Below, piece by piece: positions 60,457 to 64,000 of a DNA stretch of 64,000 nucleotides. Each line of letters starts with the position of its first letter. The stretch's first letter is position 1. The notes below the pieces were generated by a model. It was not told where the DNA came from and did no database searches. It worked only from the letters and a program-made list of their open reading frames with translations. This stretch comes from Bin87 sp963692995. Lineage in GTDB: Bacteria; Chloroflexota; Dehalococcoidia; Lucifugimonadales; UBA3495. Made by a program: the position numbers and the translations under genes. The stretch is from contig OY843611.1 in the NCBI GenBank assembly GCA_963692995.1, positions 682,001 to 746,000 of the forward strand. Reading direction: 5' to 3'.

Positions 60457-61482
60457 CTACGCTTCGTTTCCGTACCGGCTCTCGAAATAGGGGATTACAC
60501 TGTCGCCCATCTGCTCCACTACTCGCATGGCCATGCGCGCGTCCATGCCGGGATACCAGATGCGGAACATGAAGTGGTTTGCGCCCACACGCTGGCGGTG
60601 GTCTTCAATCTGCTGGATGACTTCCTCGCTGCTGCCCAGGATAAAGCGGTCGCGGGCCAGTTCCTCGAAGGGAATGCGGAAGTCCTCCTCGCCCGGAAGG
60701 GCTTTGTCCTGGCCCCAGTCGGCGTAAGCCTGGTACTTGGCCTCCATGTAAGGCTGGGCGTTACGCACCGCCTCCTCGTGGGTGGGGGCAATGTGCATTT
60801 CCTTGATGATGGGCATTTCGGGCGGCATTTCCCGGCCGCCGGCCGCCAGCCCTTCGCTATATATCGCGGTCTGCCGTTCCAGCGTCTCCAGCGTGGCATG
60901 AGGGTTCACGAACCAGGGCAGGCCCAGTTCCCCGGCGCGACGGACCACCGTATCGAAATTGGCCGCCACCCAAATGGGCGGATGCGGCTCCTGCACGGGG
61001 CGAATGGCGCAGGTGGCGTTGTCCAGGTTGAAGTGTCTCCCGTGGAAGGTTACCTCGTCTTCCGTCCACAGCCGCTGCACCAGTTCCAGACTTTCCAGGA
61101 ACCGGCCCACGCGGTGGCGTCGCTCCACGTTGAACGCCTGGTACTCGATGTCCCGGTAGCCCAGGCCCACGCCCAGCACTACGCGCCCTTCGCTGATTAC
61201 GTCCAGCGTGGCGACCGTCTCCGCAACGTCGGCCGGCGAGTACAGGGGCAGCAGCAGTATGGACAGCACCAGCTGCATTTCCCCGGAGTCTGCCGCCAGC
61301 CGGGCCAGCAGGGGGATGCTTTGCAAGTTCTGGTACGGGGGCGAGAGAAAGTGCTGCCCGCAGGCAATGGAGCTGAACCCAGCGTCCCGGGCCAGTTTGG
61401 TAAGTTCCACCGTTTCGTGGAAACGTTGCGTTGCTGAATCGGTGGCCGGATGCTGGGGCATCGCCATAATTCCTAATTTCAT
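60457..61482 (-). CDS. LLM-class flavin-dependent oxidoreductase
   Basis: A 341-residue luciferase-like protein; ATG 61482 (MKLGIMAMPQHPATDSATQR) is used since the longer reading has no family content. Signature: TKLARDAGFSSIACGQHFLS, QLVLSILLLPLYSPADVAETVATLDVISEGRVVLGVGLGYRD, LWTEDEVTFHGRHFNLDN, HPPIWVAANFDTVVRRAG. Fourth LLM gene of the window. Substrate unknown. Minus strand, divergent from the binding protein at 61760. Confidence 0.94.
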   Translation of the reverse strand: MKLGIMAMPQHPATDSATQRFHETVELTKLARDAGFSSIACGQHFLSPPYQNLQSIPLLARLAADSGEMQLVLSILLLPLYSPADVAETVATLDVISEGRVVLGVGLGYRDIEYQAFNVERRHRVGRFLESLELVQRLWTEDEVTFHGRHFNLDNATCAIRPVQEPHPPIWVAANFDTVVRRAGELGLPWFVNPHATLETLERQTAIYSEGLAAGGREMPPEMPIIKEMHIAPTHEEAVRNAQPYMEAKYQAYADWGQDKALPGEEDFRIPFEELARDRFILGSSEEVIQQIEDHRQRVGANHFMFRIWYPGMDARMAMRVVEQMGDSVIPYFESRYGNEA

Positions 61483-61658
61483 TTCTGATACTCCAATCTG
61501 ATACTGCAATTGGAAACGTGTTGGAAACGTGGCCTGGGTGGTGCAGACCGACGATAGTTCAAGCATCAAGAGTTCGAGCATCAAGGCTACGGGTCAACGC
61601 TCGGCCTGTCAACGCGGGTCACGGCTCCCGATTGCCCCTGACCTGGAGCGTCGATTGA

Positions 61659-61688
61659 TTGACAATGGCGATGCCGCATCGTTAGCAT
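61659..61688 (+). promoter_or_regulatory. sigma-70-type promoter of the second binding protein
   Basis: TTGACA at 61659-61664 and TAGCAT at 61683-61688 with an 18-base spacer. About 70 bases upstream of the start codon, with a hairpin between. Confidence 0.6.
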
Positions 61689-61701
61689 GCGCCGGATTTT
61701 G

Positions 61702-61723
61702 TTGGAGCGGCATGACGCTCCAA
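61702..61723 (+). terminator. leader hairpin with T-rich tail (possible attenuator)
   Basis: TTGGAGCG-GCATGA-CGCTCCAA forms a perfect 8-bp stem, followed by TTTATTT. It sits between the promoter at 61659 and the ATG at 61760, the place for a transcription attenuator. No known ligand or leader peptide was recognised. Confidence 0.5.
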
Positions 61724-61759
61724 TTTATTTAACCCGGTCCGTTAAGGAGGGACATAGGT

Positions 61760-63736
61760 ATGAAACCTTTTCACTTACCGCGATTGCGGCCTTATCAGTT
61801 GCTGATACCGGCGGCTGTGATCGCAATGATCGTCGGCGCGGCCTGCGGCGGGGCTGAGGCGCCGGCCAGCAGCAGCCCCAGCGCCGCCGCCGCGCCCACC
61901 GCGCCCCCGGCCGCCGTCGGCGCGACCGCCGCGCCCCCGGTCGCCGTCGGCGCGACCGCCACCCCGCTGCCCACCCAGGCGCCGCCGTCCGCGGAGGCTA
62001 CCGGCGAAGGACGCAAGCTTATCGTGCTGACCGAGTCCTTCGGCAACGAGGTTTGGGACCCCAAGTACGAGAGCGGCGACAAGCACGTTTGGCACTTCCC
62101 GCTGCATTCCCACATGATCACCACCGACGACGATCTGAATTACACCCGGGACGGCCTGGCTACCGACTGGTCCGTGTCCGGCGATGGCAAAAGCATTTCC
62201 TGGACACTGCGGGATGACGTTGTTTTCCACAACGGCGATCCAATGACCGCCGAAGACGCCGCCTGGTATCTCCGGTACGTCCAGGACGACGGAGCCCGTT
62301 CAGTGGTGCGCATCCGCATCTGGCGGCTGGTCGCCGGCGACGAGCCCAACGAAGCCTACGAAGGCGACAACACGAGTCGGGAAAAAGAAGGACACGCCCG
62401 GGTTACCGGCCCCAACGAAGTCACTATCAGCTTCGTCCGCCCTACTCTGAACTTCATGGCCGACGTCAGCGAAGTGGGCGGCGGCACTGGCGGCTCCATC
62501 ATGTCCAAAGCCTACTTCGAGAGCTTTGGCGACGACGATCAGTCCCGCTCCGACGGCCTCAACTCTAATCCCAACCCCGGCGCTGCCGGCCCCTTCGACC
62601 TGGCTGATTTTGTTTCCGGCACCAAGATCGTGTACGAGAAGCGGGATGAGCACTTCATTCTGGAAAAGCGCCCTTACCCCTTTGACACGCTGGAAATCAA
62701 CCTGGTAGCCGAGGCCGCGACCCGCAAGGCCGCCCTCCTCAGCGGCGAGGCTGACATCTCCCCCATTGACGTGGACTCCCGCGAAGAACTGGAAGCCGAC
62801 GGCTTGCAGTTCCGCTTCGGCCCCGAATCCACCCTGATCTGGATCAACGCCTGGAACTGTAGCAAGGACGCCCCGCAGAACCTGGGTTACGACCAGTCTC
62901 GTGATCAGGACGACCAAGGTACGTACATCGGCGACCCGGTGGGGACGGAGTTGATGTGTCAGGACAAGCGCGTCCGCCACGCTCTGGACTACGCCATCGA
63001 TAAGGAAGCCATCCAGGAACTGGTGGGCGGCCCCGACGTGTTCCACATCGCCGGCACCGCCGCCGCTGCCCCGTCGGGCATTGGCTACCGGAATGACGGC
63101 ACTCTGGACCCGTTCCCCTTTGATCCCCAGAAAGCCCGCGACCTCTTTGTCGAGGCTGGCTACAACGTTCCCGCGGTCGATACCGAGGCCCTCACTGCCC
63201 CGGCGGTGACCAACCTCAAGGACCCGGTTATGCCCGGCGGCGGCGACGAGTGGAACGTCTGGACTTGGGAAGCCGGCGCCACCGTGCCCAAGATGCTGCA
63301 AATCGTCGAGTTCGTCTGCGACGACTGGAGCATTTACCTGGGCCTCAACTGCGAGGTCAATGTCGGTGAAGAAGCCGCCATCAAAGACCGGCAGTACGGC
63401 GGCGAGATCCCCGGCCAGTACCTGGTGCGCTCCAACGAGCACTCCTATGACACCGGCTCCAAGCTGATTGGCCGCTTCGGCGACCCCGATGGTTCGTACA
63501 TCAGCTACGACCCGCTGACCGAACCGCTGATCGCGGCCGCAGTGTCGTCCACCAACCCGGAAACCCAGGAGGAGAACTACTACCAGGCGCTCCGCCAGGC
63601 TCACGAGGGCCACTGGGACTTCGCGCCCGGTTACCTGGATGCTCCCTACGCCATCAGCGCCCGCATCGACGACTGGCGCCCACGCCCGCTGCGCCCGTCC
63701 CCCAGCGCGCTGTGGACGGTCCGTTGGGCCCAGTAA
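61760..63736 (+). CDS. ABC transporter substrate-binding lipoprotein (SBP family 5)
   Basis: A 658-residue family 5 binding protein. RBS AAGGAGGGACATAGGT precedes ATG 61760. Lipoprotein signal ends IVGAAC, followed by a ~50-residue Ala/Pro/Ser-rich linker with an imperfect repeat (APPAAVGATA / APPVAVGATA). The mature domain has DGLATDWSVSGDGKSISWTLRDDVVFHNGDPMTAEDAAWYL and RVRHALDYAIDKEAIQELV. It probably begins an operon that continues past the window edge. Its substrate is unknown. Confidence 0.94.
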   Translation: MKPFHLPRLRPYQLLIPAAVIAMIVGAACGGAEAPASSSPSAAAAPTAPPAAVGATAAPPVAVGATATPLPTQAPPSAEATGEGRKLIVLTESFGNEVWDPKYESGDKHVWHFPLHSHMITTDDDLNYTRDGLATDWSVSGDGKSISWTLRDDVVFHNGDPMTAEDAAWYLRYVQDDGARSVVRIRIWRLVAGDEPNEAYEGDNTSREKEGHARVTGPNEVTISFVRPTLNFMADVSEVGGGTGGSIMSKAYFESFGDDDQSRSDGLNSNPNPGAAGPFDLADFVSGTKIVYEKRDEHFILEKRPYPFDTLEINLVAEAATRKAALLSGEADISPIDVDSREELEADGLQFRFGPESTLIWINAWNCSKDAPQNLGYDQSRDQDDQGTYIGDPVGTELMCQDKRVRHALDYAIDKEAIQELVGGPDVFHIAGTAAAAPSGIGYRNDGTLDPFPFDPQKARDLFVEAGYNVPAVDTEALTAPAVTNLKDPVMPGGGDEWNVWTWEAGATVPKMLQIVEFVCDDWSIYLGLNCEVNVGEEAAIKDRQYGGEIPGQYLVRSNEHSYDTGSKLIGRFGDPDGSYISYDPLTEPLIAAAVSSTNPETQEENYYQALRQAHEGHWDFAPGYLDAPYAISARIDDWRPRPLRPSPSALWTVRWAQ

Positions 63737-63765
63737 TCCGTTCCTGGTGATACCCGCGCAACCCA

Positions 63766-63794
63766 GTAGGGGCGCTCCTTGTGGGCGCCCCTAC
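63766..63794. repeat. GTAGGGGCGGG-type palindrome
   Basis: GTAGGGGCGC pairs with a mirror GCGCCCCTAC around CTCCTTGTGG. It lies just after the binding-protein stop. Confidence 0.75.
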
Positions 63795-63834
63795 GTTTGT
63801 TTGAAAATGCAGTACAATTGTTGCCGATTTCCTG

Positions 63835-63944
63835 GATTCCCGCTTTCGCGGGAATGACGGGAAGACCCGGAACGCCGGGAGACCCGGAACGCCGGGAGAC
63901 CCGGAATGACGGGAGACCCGGAACGACGGGAGACCCGGAATGAC
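63835..63944. repeat. GTCATTCC palindrome plus 17-bp tandem array
   Basis: A palindrome (ATTCCCGC/GCGGGAAT, 63835-63854) is followed by 4.7 tandem copies of ACCCGGAACGCCGGGAG (63865, 63882, 63899, 63916, 63933). Two variants alternate (AACGCC, AATGAC). Part of the 235-bp gap between binding protein and the next gene. Confidence 0.85.
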
Positions 63945-63971
63945 AAGGCGACTTTGTAAAGGACGGACCAT

Positions 63972-64000
63972 ATGTTCAAGAGTTTTAGCGCATCCTACGC
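63972..64000 (+). CDS. start of a gene cut by the window edge
   Basis: ATG 63972 follows AAAGGACGG by 5-6 bases and the nine codons MFKSFSASY are open to the window end. It lies downstream of the binding protein, where a transport permease would be expected. Too short to identify. Confidence 0.4.

Noticed and set aside
63865..63944. CRISPR array
   Set aside because: 17-bp tandem units with no spacers and no cas genes nearby.
63654..63971. Minus frame with FPRKRESR-like peptide
   Set aside because: A chance translation of the dispersed palindromic repeats.

Overview
The window is a GC-rich bacterial chromosome segment, read here as Chloroflexota and most likely a SAR202/Dehalococcoidia-type lineage. 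That placement is inference. It rests on four separate luciferase-like flavin/F420 oxidoreductases (33869, 44477, 51245, 60457), a Rieske ring-hydroxylating dioxygenase pair, GMC, SDR and aldehyde dehydrogenases, dipeptide-type ABC transporter parts, RNase J, and many short palindromic repeats between genes. No rRNA, tRNA, CRISPR array, IS element or phage module was recognised. TGA is a normal stop codon here.

Layout. 1-4519: catabolic oxidoreductases, with a HepT remnant and a small coiled-coil membrane protein. 4604-6490: a lower-GC island that reads as a compact type II restriction-modification system, with a frameshifted adenine methylase diverging from a controller-like protein and a putative nuclease; a 17-bp dyad lies between them. 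6546-13378: thiolase, PQQ-type propeller, and an oligopeptide-type ABC transporter (two permeases plus a binding protein). 13618-15184: split MaoC-type hydratase pair and a small protein. 15212-19898: YihY, signal peptidase I, PheA and a KtrAB/TrkAH potassium system. 20081-30605: leuS followed by a corrin-ring operon (cbiC, cbiX, a Uma2 insertion, cbiD, cbiT, cbiL, cbiF, cbiG, cbiH). 30728-38224: aldolase, LysR regulator, pterin dehydratase, HepT/MntA toxin-antitoxin pair, flavin oxidoreductase, heptad-repeat protein, PIG-L deacetylase and aldehyde dehydrogenase. 38331-44361: repeat protein, uvrC, a candidate selenoprotein, htpX and a nucleotidyltransferase-HEPN fusion. 44477-52129: flavin oxidoreductases, ring-hydroxylating dioxygenase with two small accessory proteins, MscS channel, DinB/MDMPI-like enzyme. 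52232-59705 (minus strand): ftsK, RNase J, family 4 UDG, acpP, nusB, fabD, rpmF and yceD. 59878-64000: B12-binding mutase subunit, flavin oxidoreductase and a second peptide-type binding lipoprotein.

Most interesting. At 41646-42419 a TlpA/thioredoxin-like lipoprotein frame is interrupted only by one in-frame TGA (41958-41960). This TGA sits exactly where the first cysteine of the CxxC motif belongs (WAPW-TGA-P-H-C). Nine bases after it is a perfect 7-bp hairpin with a 5-base loop, AGTTG, which fits the published geometry of a bacterial SECIS element. This points to a selenocysteine-containing extracytoplasmic redox protein. The selenocysteine machinery itself is not in this window.

How parts connect. 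The corrin operon would feed the B12-binding mutase subunit at 59878. The MaoC pair, thiolase, aldolase and dehydrogenases fit CoA-ester and aldehyde breakdown after oxygenases attack complex organic matter. No intergenic gap exceeds about 300 bases; the largest ones are described as features or under their neighbours.
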